Of a stretch of DNA of 64,000 nucleotides, positions 9,442 through 18,651 are shown in pieces. Both the position numbers and the translations under genes were made by a program. Source of the stretch: Profftia sp020342455. Its GTDB lineage: Bacteria > Pseudomonadota > Gammaproteobacteria > Enterobacterales > Enterobacteriaceae. The stretch's first letter is position 1. Every line of letters starts with the position of its first letter. A model generated the notes under the pieces. It was given only the letters and a program-made list of their open reading frames with translations, made no database searches and was not told the origin of the DNA. The stretch lies in the NCBI RefSeq assembly GCF_020342455.1, contig NZ_CP080506.1:248001-312000 (forward strand), given 5' to 3'.

Positions 9442-10719
9442 GTGGCTAAGAATATAAAAGCTATTCGTGGCATGCACGACTTACTACCGGAAGATGCAGT
9501 TCTTTGGCAACATATTGAAACTGTACTTAAACAAGTATTAACCAGTTATGGTTATAGTGAAATACGCTTGCCTATTGTAGAGCATACCCCGTTATTTAGA
9601 AGAGCGCTTGGTGAAATCACTGACGTAGTAGAAAAAGAGATGTATAGCTTTAATGATCTTAATGGAGATCATATAACTTTACGTCCTGAAGGAACTGCAG
9701 GTTGTGTACGTGCAATTATAGAGCATAACCTAATATATAATCAAGAACAACGTTTGTGGTATATTGGTCCAATGTTCCGCCACGAGCGCCCACAAAAAGG
9801 TCGTTATCGCCAGTTTCATCAATTAGGAGTTGAAGTATTTGGTTTTAATGGTCCAGATATAGATACTGAAATTATCTTGCTTACCGCTCGATGTTGGCGA
9901 TCCTTAGGTATATCCAAATATGTTTCTTTAGAACTTAATTCAATTGGTTCATTTGAATCTAGAATGAATTATCGTAATGCATTAATTGCTTATTTAGAAA
10001 AATTTAGGGATCAGTTAGATGAAGATTGTAAACGCCGAATATACAGTAATCCATTAAGAATATTAGAACATAAGAGTCCGGTATTACAAAAAATACTTAA
10101 TAATGCACCTAATATATCAATATATATAAATAAAAAAGATCGTGAACATTTTGCTGGACTATGTAAATTACTTGACCATGCCGGTATCAAGTATATCATC
10201 AATAAAAGATTAGTGCGTGGTTTAGATTATTACAATTGTACGGTGTTTGAATGGATTACTGATAAATTAGGTGCACAAGGTACTATTTGTGCCGGTGGGC
10301 GTTATGATAATCTAGTTGCTAGGTTGGGAGGTCATGATACTCCAGCCATTGGTTTAGCTATTGGATTAGAACGATTAATCTTATTGATTCAAAAAGTTAA
10401 CCCCGATAGTTTTCAATTACATAGTATAGTTGATATTTATCTAATTTATTCAGGAAAAAATACACAAAGCAAGGCTATAGTTCTAGCTGAAAAAATTCGT
10501 GATGCTTATCCACAGGTAAGATTAATAACTAATTATGGCGGTGGTAATTTTAAAAAACAGTTTGCTCGTGCGGATAAAATAGGAGCTAAATTTGCTTTAG
10601 TAATAGGTGAAAATGAAATAAATAGTGGTTATGTTAATATTAAAAATATGCAAAGTGGTAAACAACAAATGATTTTACAAGAAGATATAACTGCAATAAT
10701 ACAACTAATTATAGGATAG
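9442..10719 (+). CDS. hisS: histidyl-tRNA synthetase
   Basis: Class II synthetase that charges tRNA-His. 425 aa, the normal length. Visible: the N-terminal MAKNIKAIRGMHDLLP, motif 2 region (MFRHERPQKGRYRQFHQLGVEVFG), the histidine-binding loop RLVRGLDYYN, motif 3 (GLAIGLERL) and the C-terminal anticodon-binding domain (about 325-425, NYGGGNFKKQFARADKIGA). It starts with GTG, as does the E. coli gene, 5 nt after AGAGAG (9431-9436). The short distance to yfgM suggests cotranscription. Confidence 0.98.
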   Translation: MAKNIKAIRGMHDLLPEDAVLWQHIETVLKQVLTSYGYSEIRLPIVEHTPLFRRALGEITDVVEKEMYSFNDLNGDHITLRPEGTAGCVRAIIEHNLIYNQEQRLWYIGPMFRHERPQKGRYRQFHQLGVEVFGFNGPDIDTEIILLTARCWRSLGISKYVSLELNSIGSFESRMNYRNALIAYLEKFRDQLDEDCKRRIYSNPLRILEHKSPVLQKILNNAPNISIYINKKDREHFAGLCKLLDHAGIKYIINKRLVRGLDYYNCTVFEWITDKLGAQGTICAGGRYDNLVARLGGHDTPAIGLAIGLERLILLIQKVNPDSFQLHSIVDIYLIYSGKNTQSKAIVLAEKIRDAYPQVRLITNYGGGNFKKQFARADKIGAKFALVIGENEINSGYVNIKNMQSGKQQMILQEDITAIIQLIIG

Positions 10720-10767
10720 GGGGTATCTAAGATAATAGTAAAATTTTATAATATAACATATGAAAAA

Positions 10768-11340
10768 ATGCATAATGTTATTGAATTATTTAAAAAACAC
10801 AGTAGATTACTATTTATTAGTTTGTTAATAATTATAATTATATTATTCAGTTGGTATTACTCGAAGAATTATCGAAAGACTCAAATATACTGGGATGAGC
10901 AATTTAATCAACATGGTTTGAAAGAACAGGAATGTCTCAATAGTATACAGTATTTAAATAAAAATTATAATTGTTATATATTATTAGCTTTACTAAAATC
11001 AATACAACATGAGATTAATCAGCAGAATTTTTATAAAGCTGAACAACAGCTATATTGGGCTAAAATGCATACTAAAGATAAAAATTTAAAATCTCTAATT
11101 AATTTGCGTTTGGCGCGTGTTCAAATACAGAGTAATAAATTAAACAATGCACTTAAAACATTAGATTTAATTACATCTACTGGTTGGGTTAGTATAGCTG
11201 AGGATCTACGTGGTGATATTTTAGTTAAACAGGGCGATATAAAAAGCGCTCGTAAGGTATATCATAAAGCATTATCTTCCAGTGTTTCTAAATTTTCACA
11301 ATATTTACTTCATATTAAAATCAATAATTTATCTAGTTAA
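10768..11340 (+). CDS. yfgM: YfgM, inner-membrane ancillary protein of the Sec translocon
   Basis: YfgM is a single-pass membrane protein whose periplasmic TPR-like domain works with the SecYEG-associated chaperone PpiD. The 190 aa (E. coli about 206) have a membrane helix at about 14-29 and the family signature INLRLARVQIQ...LKTLDLI...AEDLRGDILVKQGD in the second half, ending KINNLSS. ATG 10768 is the first ATG in frame but trims the cytoplasmic N-terminus; the frame is open upstream to the hisS stop without ATG, GTG or TTG in a good context. The original start may have decayed. It precedes bamB directly. Confidence 0.9.
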   Translation: MHNVIELFKKHSRLLFISLLIIIIILFSWYYSKNYRKTQIYWDEQFNQHGLKEQECLNSIQYLNKNYNCYILLALLKSIQHEINQQNFYKAEQQLYWAKMHTKDKNLKSLINLRLARVQIQSNKLNNALKTLDLITSTGWVSIAEDLRGDILVKQGDIKSARKVYHKALSSSVSKFSQYLLHIKINNLSS

Positions 11341-11353
11341 GGGGATAATAATA
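11340..11353 (+). promoter_or_regulatory. bamB ribosome site pointing to an ATA start
   Basis: AGGGG (11340-11344) overlaps the yfgM stop. Its spacing is 6 nt to ATA 11351 but 12 nt to TTG 11357, which favours initiation at ATA. Confidence 0.5.
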
Positions 11354-11356
11354 CAT

Positions 11357-12529
11357 TTGCGTAAAATTCTCTTAATAGGTATTATAATATTTTTAAGTGG
11401 ATGCTCTTCTTTTTACGGTTATAGTAATATTAACACTATGTTACCTTTACCTAAAATTAAAACAAAATTTACACCAACTCAGGTATGGAGTAAGTCTATT
11501 TTTAGGAGTATCAGTAGTAGCTTTTATTTTCATCCAGCACCCACCTGGAAAGATAACTGTATTTATGCTGCTAATTATATAGGTATAGTCAAGGCAATTG
11601 ATATAAAGAGTGGTAATATCATCTGGTCTGTTAATTTAGCAGAAAAATATAATTTTTTTTCTTACAAACCTGCTAAATTGTCCGGTATTTTAGCAGTTTC
11701 TGAAAATATGATCTTCGTAGGTTCTGAACATGGCTTTATTTATGGATTAAACTTAAAAGATGGTACAGAAATTTGGAAAACTATGGTTTTTAGTGAGGTA
11801 ATCTCACGCCCAGTTATTAGTGATCATCTTATTCTCATTCATACTACTAATGGTATGTTACAGGCTTTAAGAAAGAAGGATGGAGTAATTGAATGGAGTG
11901 TGCATCTAGAAAATATGCCTCTTCTTACATTGCGCGGTGAATCACCCCCTGTAATTTCTTATGGAGCTGCAATTGTAGGTACTGATAATGGTTTTATTAA
12001 TGCGGTATTATTACAGAATGGACAAATTATTTGGCGTCAGAGTGTTACACAACTCAAGGGAGCAACAGAGATTGAACGTATTAAAGATGTTGATACAACC
12101 CCTGTAGTAGTCGATAATGTTGTGTATTCTTTAGGTTATAATGGCAATTTAGCTGCCTTAGATTTGCGTTCTGGTCAGGTTAAGTGGAAATATTTAATTA
12201 GCTCGGTAAACGATTTTATCGTTGAAAAAAAACATATTTATATTGTGGACCAAAATGATCAAATTTTCGCACTAAGCATAAATGGTGGTTTATCTCTATG
12301 GCAACAGAGTAATTTATTACATCGTAATCTTACAGCTCCTGTGTTATATCATGATTATTTAATTGTAGGAGATTGCGCAGGTTATGTGCATTGGATAGAT
12401 ATAAAAAATGGTCTTTTTGTATCTCAACAAAAAGTAGATAGTTCCGGTCTCCTTAGTATATCAGTAGTCAATAGTGATGAACTTATTATTCAAGCTCGCA
12501 GTGGTAAATTTTATGCATTTGTATGCTGA
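11357..12529 (+). CDS. bamB: BamB, outer-membrane protein assembly lipoprotein
   Basis: Lipoprotein of the BAM complex that inserts beta-barrels in the outer membrane. A short signal peptide ends in lipobox LSGC, followed by the eight-bladed beta-propeller with repeated AxDxxxGxxxW blades (for example IDIKSGNIIWSV, ALDLRSGQVKWK). The start is uncertain. Alignment with E. coli (MQLRK) puts the ancestral start at 11351, which is now ATA, 6 nt after AGGGG (11340-11344), and would give 392 aa, the E. coli length. TTG 11357 is the nearest standard codon (390 aa). ATG 11282 lies inside yfgM and is unlikely. Confidence 0.95.
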   Translation: MRKILLIGIIIFLSGCSSFYGYSNINTMLPLPKIKTKFTPTQVWSKSIFRSISSSFYFHPAPTWKDNCIYAANYIGIVKAIDIKSGNIIWSVNLAEKYNFFSYKPAKLSGILAVSENMIFVGSEHGFIYGLNLKDGTEIWKTMVFSEVISRPVISDHLILIHTTNGMLQALRKKDGVIEWSVHLENMPLLTLRGESPPVISYGAAIVGTDNGFINAVLLQNGQIIWRQSVTQLKGATEIERIKDVDTTPVVVDNVVYSLGYNGNLAALDLRSGQVKWKYLISSVNDFIVEKKHIYIVDQNDQIFALSINGGLSLWQQSNLLHRNLTAPVLYHDYLIVGDCAGYVHWIDIKNGLFVSQQKVDSSGLLSISVVNSDELIIQARSGKFYAFVC

Positions 12530-12807
12530 TATTTACAATAATTTATTTTATATATGAAAATACTATCTATATTATATCGGATATTGATCACATCAATAAT
12601 ACAATAATAGGATTGTTTAATAATTAAATTAATTATATATATATTAATAAATATTAAATAGCATAGTTTTTTATTTATTTATAATCAACTTATAGAGAAT
12701 TTACTTAGTAAAGAATGTACTTTTTTATAAAAACATCAATATTAGAGTGTTAGGTTCCTCTTTGTACTATATTAAAAATGAGTTAATATTTATAATAGGT
12801 TTTTATT

Positions 12808-14292
12808 ATGATACCTGTAGTAGCTTTAGTTGGACATACCAATGTGGGTAAATCTACCTTATTTAATTGTTTAACGCGCACCCATGATGCTCTGATCGCT
12901 GATTTTCCAGGGTTGACACGGGATCGTAGATATGGTCGTGCTATGTTTAATGGTTATCAATTTATTATCATTGATACTGGTGGTGTTGATAGTATCATAC
13001 ATAGTGGTATTGAATTATGTATAGCAAATCAATCTTTTACGGCGATTCAGGAAGCTGATATAATATTATTTATAGTTGATGCACGTGTAGGTTTATTGCC
13101 AATTGATAAATCTATTGCAAAAAATATTCGTAATTTTAATAAAGTAACTTTTGTAGTAGTAAATAAAATTGATGGCATGGCTTGTGAAATTGCGGTAAGT
13201 AGTTTTTATGAGCTGGGTTTTAAAGAATTATATCCAATTACTGCATCTCATGGTCGTGGTATTACATATCTGATTAAAAAAATATTTATTCCCTTTGCTG
13301 GTACACTAAAAGATAAGTACCAGCCAATAAAAGAAGAAGTACATGCTGCTTATTGTGTTCATAAGGTATCTAATATAGTAGAAAAAATAGTACAAAAAAA
13401 AAGATGTAATGACTTTTTAAACGAACAACCAATTAAATTGGTTCTTGTAGGTCGTCCTAATGTAGGTAAATCAACATTAATTAATTGTATTTTAGGTGAA
13501 GAACGAGTTGTAGTTTATGATATTGGCGGTACTACACGTGATAGTATTTATATACCAATAAGACGTGGTAATAGAGCATATATTTTAATTGATACTGCTG
13601 GAGTACGTCAACGTAATAAAGTAATAAATACTGTTGAAAAATTTTCTGTAATTAAAACTTTACAAGCAATTGAGGATTCTAATGTAGTATTACTAATTCT
13701 TGATGCTTATGAAGGTATTATAGATCAAGATTTATCTCTATTGAGTTTTATCCTTAATAATGGTCGTTCACTGGTTATTGTAGTTAATAAATGGGATAGT
13801 GTATCTAAAAATACAAAAATTCAAGTTAAAAAAATATTAAATTTAAAGCTAGGTTTTGTAGATTTTGCTCGTATCCATTTTATTTCTGCACGATATAAAC
13901 AAGGTATAAGTAATTTATTTAATTCTATTAAAGAAGCCTATGACTGCGCAACTAATCGCATAAGTACGTCTTTACTGACTCGTATAATGCATATGGCACA
14001 GGAAAATCATCAACCAATATTAATACGTGGTCGTCGCGTTAAATTAAAATATGCACATTCTGGTGGTTATAATCCTCCAATTATCGTTATACATGGTAAT
14101 CAAGTAGAAGATTTAACATCTTCTTATAAGCGTTATCTAATAAATTATTTCCGTCGTTCAATGAACGTTATGGGTACGCCAATCCGTATTCAGTTTAAAG
14201 AAAGTGATAATCCATATCTAGACAAACAAAATATATTAAATCAAAATCAGATACGTAAGCGTAAACGTATGCTAGCTTATATTAAGCAATAA
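12808..14292 (+). CDS. der: Der (EngA), double-GTPase ribosome assembly factor
   Basis: Essential GTPase for 50S subunit maturation. The 494 aa (E. coli about 490) carry two G domains. Domain 1: GHTNVGKS, DTGGVD, VNKIDG. Domain 2 (from about 210): GRPNVGKS, DTAGVR, VNKWDS. A KH-like domain closes the protein (about 390-480). The first P-loop reads GHTNVGKS where GRPNVGKS is usual; the lysine and serine that bind nucleotide are kept. A 278 bp AT-rich spacer without a gene separates it from bamB. Last gene of the ndk-der block. Confidence 0.98.
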   Translation: MIPVVALVGHTNVGKSTLFNCLTRTHDALIADFPGLTRDRRYGRAMFNGYQFIIIDTGGVDSIIHSGIELCIANQSFTAIQEADIILFIVDARVGLLPIDKSIAKNIRNFNKVTFVVVNKIDGMACEIAVSSFYELGFKELYPITASHGRGITYLIKKIFIPFAGTLKDKYQPIKEEVHAAYCVHKVSNIVEKIVQKKRCNDFLNEQPIKLVLVGRPNVGKSTLINCILGEERVVVYDIGGTTRDSIYIPIRRGNRAYILIDTAGVRQRNKVINTVEKFSVIKTLQAIEDSNVVLLILDAYEGIIDQDLSLLSFILNNGRSLVIVVNKWDSVSKNTKIQVKKILNLKLGFVDFARIHFISARYKQGISNLFNSIKEAYDCATNRISTSLLTRIMHMAQENHQPILIRGRRVKLKYAHSGGYNPPIIVIHGNQVEDLTSSYKRYLINYFRRSMNVMGTPIRIQFKESDNPYLDKQNILNQNQIRKRKRMLAYIKQ

Positions 14293-14506
14293 TAAATATC
14301 AACTAAACTATCTAATTTAAATAATAGTAAAAATATTATTAGTAAAATAAGAGTTAAGGTAAATTAATACCTTACATTATGAATGTATAAGATAGTAATC
14401 TTTTAAATTAAATTCTATTTATTAAAAATTTTCTTAATATTATCTTTAATTTTACTAATACTTTAATTAAATAGAAAACAAAATATAACTAAAAGCATAG
14501 CTAATA

Positions 14507-14535
14507 TCTAATATACATTTTAAAGGTATATTAGA
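14507..14535 (+). terminator. possible der terminator
   Basis: A 10 bp perfect stem (14507-14516 with 14526-14535), 9 nt loop, followed by ATTTTT. It lies 214 nt past der. A stem of this length is near chance in such AT-rich DNA, but the U-tract and position fit. A weaker 7 bp hairpin lies nearer, at 14355-14374. Confidence 0.4.
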
Positions 14536-14870
14536 ATTTTTAGTATTCTTGTTTTAATAAATATAATACAGCTATCATTACAATGAATATATAGATTATA
14601 TATCTCAATAATTATCTCAATATAATAATAAAATTGTATTTAAAAAATGTAATATATTAATATTAATTGTATAATTTTAGTGAAATTTCTGTATGTAATA
14701 TCTAAGATTATATGAGAATCATTATATGTATTTTGAATTACTATAATTCTACTATATATTTAATATATTCATTTTTTATATATATGACTTAGGTAATCTT
14801 ATTTTTATACATTAGTATAAATATACTAGTATTTAATACTAAAAAATTCAATTTTAGTATTGAGAACTTT

Positions 14871-14909
14871 GTATATATAGTACTTTTTTATAAAAAGTAT
14901 TATATATAC
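14871..14909 (+). repeat. 18 bp near-perfect hairpin
   Basis: Arms 14871-14888 and 14892-14909 pair over 18 positions with a single G-U (on the plus strand) and a 3 nt loop. A second hairpin of 10 perfect pairs (14835-14861) lies just before it. No gene is near; der ends 580 bp upstream. Confidence 0.85.
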
Positions 14910-15604
14910 AATTAATAAAATAATTTATAAATGTATTTTTGAGTAAGTATGTAAATATCTTTTTATTTTTATATAATATATATATTTAATTTTTATTCAC
15001 TTAATTATTAATATTAATATTAATGTCGTATCTGAACTAGAATCATATTTTAGCGTAGGTGTTATATATATTTATTTAGGTTGATCATATGATCAATAAT
15101 TATTAATATTATATATTAATACAAGTTGTTAGCTTTAAAGTATAGTTTAAAATAAATTTTTTGTTGTGATTTTACATTAAAAACAAATAGTACATTTTAT
15201 TATAGATATAATAAAGTGTTACTTGAGATATTTTATAACTTAAAAGTAGCTAAACTATTTATAATATTCTAGATATTTTTTCGTAGTATTCTTAATTTAC
15301 TTGTAATATAAAATATTCTATTGATAAAATATTTTTAAAACCTATATTATTTTTAGTTATTTAATAAATCTATAGTTTTTATATTTTTATCTAAAACAAT
15401 TATAAAAACATATTATTAATTGTTATTTTTATTTAGCTTACAACTGAAATTTTTATAGTAAAATAGTTACATCGTTATATATTTAAAGGACTATTTTAGA
15501 TATCAATATATTTATTGTATTATGTCTTTGAACACAAATATGTGTCTTTCTAGTTTTTTTATTTAATTTATCAATGTTTTTATATTCAATAAATAACTTT
15601 AAAT

Positions 15605-15641
15605 TATCAATATATTATTTAAAATAAATAATATATTGATA
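15605..15641. repeat. 17 bp perfect hairpin
   Basis: Arms 15605-15621 and 15625-15641 are perfectly complementary around AAA. It lies in the der-nusB desert, with no U-tract. Confidence 0.85.
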
Positions 15642-16373
15642 GGCATTATTTACTAAGAATAACTTCTAAATTAGAACAACAACTATAAAATTATATTTTA
15701 TATTACAACAAAAATATATTGTTAATAACAAGAACTTTTTATTATAAAAACTGTTATTTTTATAGGATTTAACTGTATATTAAAAGTGTATTAAATATAA
15801 ATATATTTGACACATTTTAATTCTATAATAATTGTTTTTTATATCTAGATAACTAAATATAATTTAAATATTTAAAAGAAATAAAAATGTTTTGATAATT
15901 AATTAAATTATATAAATATAAATATAAATATAAAGTATATTTCTATGTTGTTATAATAAACATAACATATATCTCAAAATATATTTAGCATATAATTGAA
16001 TATTATAATATAAATAATTATTTATTTTATATATTTAATAACTAATGAACGTTATTTTAACGTATATACTATAATAATAAATATTACTGTATTTTTATAA
16101 ATATTAAACAAATAAAATATACTGTTTATTACTAATAATAATTATATAAGTTTCACCACTATAATATCTGAAATAAAATTATTTATATCATTAATATTAT
16201 TTATAAATACAATTATTAAGATTAAATAAATACTTGGTATTATTAAAATACAAATAAATATATTAAAGATATATATCTTTAAATTTAATAAAGAAATATA
16301 AACTTCTTATAATAAATCTTATATTTAATAATAATGTAATTATTAAATATTTTATTTTTAATAATTATTACGA

Positions 16374-16460
16374 TTATAATACGGAGTAATTACTATTTTA
16401 CAGCAATCTAGTAAATTATGGTAGTATACAATACTACAACAGATTTACTTTTTCTTTATT
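16374..16460 (+). ncRNA. candidate small RNA or orphan terminator
   Basis: A structured hairpin has an outer stem 16410-16416/16443-16449, an inner stem 16421-16427/16431-16437 and loop ACA, and is followed at once by TTTTTCTTT. A perfect -10 (TATAAT, 16374-16379) lies about 30 nt upstream, without a clear -35. This gives a possible transcript of about 70 nt. No gene nearby would use the terminator, so it is either a small RNA or the relic of a lost gene. Confidence 0.3.
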
Positions 16461-17549
16461 ATAGATATGTTAGGTAAAATACTTTAAATGTTTATAGAGT
16501 AAGTGTAATTTTAGCTACATAAACTGTAATTTTTATCACGATATTAGTGTTACCTCTATAATTATTAAAAAATCTTTTAAAAAGTTTGATAAAATTATTA
16601 AATTGTAGTATATATCTATCTATATATTAATAAAGATAAGCGTTAATATAGCAGTTAATAATTTAATTACATAGATAATTTTTATATAAAAAAATTTGCT
16701 ATAATATTATCTAGTATAACATTATATATTTCCATATATAACGATCAAACTAACTAATGAGTCATAGTGTCTATATAATATATGGAGAATTATAAAATAG
16801 CATAATACTTATTGTTAATTATTTATCGTTAGTGCTATTGTGTAATACAAGTTACAATTAATTCATATTAATGATACTACAATGATTATATATGTATAAC
16901 TCTCTTTTAGAGAGCGTTAAACTTAATTTCAGTTTATTAAAGTAATATTAAATTATTTAATAATTTAAAGGTATTATATTTAATAATATATTATAAAAAG
17001 ATTTAATTAAAATATTAATAGATAAATTAGAGTAAAATTATATAGATAATATCTATTATTTATTTTAGTTAACAAATTAAGTTAAGTAAACATTAATTAC
17101 TACTCTCACTATAGAGTAACACTATAATGCTTAGATTTTATAATATATATTATACAGTAATATCTTTTATATAGTATAAATGTTCAAAGTCTCTTTAGCT
17201 ATAGAAAGTAATATTTTACATAATTCATATAAAAAATTTTATATTGTGATATTAATATATTATATTTTTATTATATATAGATAAATTATAATAAGTATTA
17301 TAAATATAACTTATATCAGTTATAATACAATTGTATATACAAATATAATATATAGTTAAAGTAATACTTAAAATATTTTATGTATACTAATTACAATTAA
17401 GTAGTAATGTATTTTAATAATTATAATATTAAATATATTTTTTATTGAAACATCTATAATTATTAATTAATAAAAAATACTTTAATAAGTATCTTAGTAT
17501 TTAATAACTTTTATTATGACCTTATTAATTTTGGTGGTATTTTGTTTTA

Positions 17550-17960
17550 CTATTTACGAATAATTGAAGCAATGGTATTTAATACACCATTTATAAACTT
17601 ATAACTATCTACTGAACCAAAATACTTAGCTAACTCAATACCTTCATTAATTACGACCTTGTAAGGAATATCCTTTCGCTTACTTAATTCAAATAGAGAA
17701 ATACGCAGTACTGCTTTTTCAATTTGGCCTAATCCTCTTATCTCACGAGATAACACAGGTATCATGAGTTTATCTAAATACTCTGAATTAGTAGCTACTC
17801 CATGCAACAACTCACGAAAGTAGTTAATATCACAGTTATTAACTGCGTGTTCTGACAAGAATTGAAATTCAATATCAGAAATATTATTTTGGGATATCTG
17901 CCAAGAATATATTGCTTGCACAGCACATTCACGGGCGAGGCGACGAGAAGTAGGTTTCAA
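17550..17960 (-). CDS. nusB: NusB, transcription antitermination factor
   Basis: With NusE (S10), NusB binds boxA RNA and lets RNA polymerase read through rRNA operons. 136 aa (E. coli 139), all-helical, with the family blocks RRLARECAVQAIYSWQIS at the start, YFRELLHGV, and KAVLRISLFELSKRKDIPYKVVINEGIELAK. Only the short C-terminal tail differs. In E. coli it follows ribE in a riboflavin operon with thiL; here neither flank shows those genes, so it stands isolated and must have its own promoter. Confidence 0.97.
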   Translation of the reverse strand: MKPTSRRLARECAVQAIYSWQISQNNISDIEFQFLSEHAVNNCDINYFRELLHGVATNSEYLDKLMIPVLSREIRGLGQIEKAVLRISLFELSKRKDIPYKVVINEGIELAKYFGSVDSYKFINGVLNTIASIIRK

Positions 17961-18651
17961 AAAAATATTATCCTTAATAAAAAGATCAGGACTTAATTAC
18001 TTTAAGAACATTCATTATTTTAAGATATGCTATAGAAGGTTCTGTTCTTTTATTTACAATCTTTAGTACATATACTTTAAATATCTTGTTCTATATTTTT
18101 AATAGTTAGCATGCCAAATTATATTGGTAATTTCTTTTAAGAGCAATACGTGATAGATAGCAGATTGATTTATCAGTAATAAATTAAAGTGTACACACTG
18201 CTACTAATTAAAGTACCTAAAGTAATAATAATATCATAAATTTTATAATTAACCAACAATATAGTAACAATTAATCGTAACTTATAAACATCTAGAATTT
18301 TAAACTATAGTAACATTTTGTTAAGAACTTGATTTATAAGTTCAAGATATCTAAAACACTATATAATAGATGACTGTTAATAAAATGATTTAAACGTGTT
18401 ACAAAAATAATAACTATATGCGATTGCGGAACTACTGTAATATCTTTAATAGTTCTCATGCATATGATTGATTATATCATATCTCTCTTAATACATATTT
18501 TTTTTATTTAATTAAAATCTGTATGAAAATAATAAAATAATAAAATAATAACTATTAGTTTAATTTAAATATTAATATTTGATTTTTAATACTTTTTAAA
18601 ACAAAAGATAGCTATATTATATAGTAATTTTACCGCACTTTATGTAAAGTA
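17961..18651. other. spacer between nusB and rho
   Basis: 691 bp, no gene visible. nusB and rho are far apart in E. coli, so this is a junction. The position just upstream of nusB is where ribE stands in enterics; I looked for its sequence on the minus strand and saw none. It holds the candidate nusB promoter and a 7 bp hairpin (18462-18482). Confidence 0.55.
18090..18117 (-). promoter_or_regulatory. candidate nusB promoter
   Basis: On the minus strand, TTGGCA (plus 18112-18117), a 16 nt spacer, and TATAGA (plus 18090-18095), 130 nt upstream of the nusB start. TTGGCA is 5 of 6 to consensus and stands out in this AT-rich region. Confidence 0.35.

Larger units (their letters stand above)
14293..17549. 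other. non-coding desert between der and nusB
   Basis: 3.26 kb without any frame that reads as protein. In E. coli der and nusB lie in different regions, so a rearrangement junction is inside. Contents: the hairpins at 14507, 14835, 14871 and 15605, the candidate RNA near 16410, a 16 bp palindrome with two GATC sites (15081-15096), a 20 bp palindrome (16263-16282) and short AT tandem repeats at about 15910. Confidence 0.7.

Noticed and set aside
11282..11356. Upstream ATG 11282 as bamB start
   Set aside because: It lies inside yfgM, would put 25 extra residues before the signal peptide, and has no ribosome site; the lipobox distance is normal from 11351 or 11357.
15081..15096. 16 bp palindrome with two GATC sites as an operator or origin element
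   Set aside because: A few palindromes of this length are expected by chance in 64 kb at this A+T content, and no DnaA boxes or regulated gene are nearby.
17961..18400. Remnant of ribE upstream of nusB
   Set aside because: The minus strand was read in all frames by eye, and no lumazine synthase block could be recognised.
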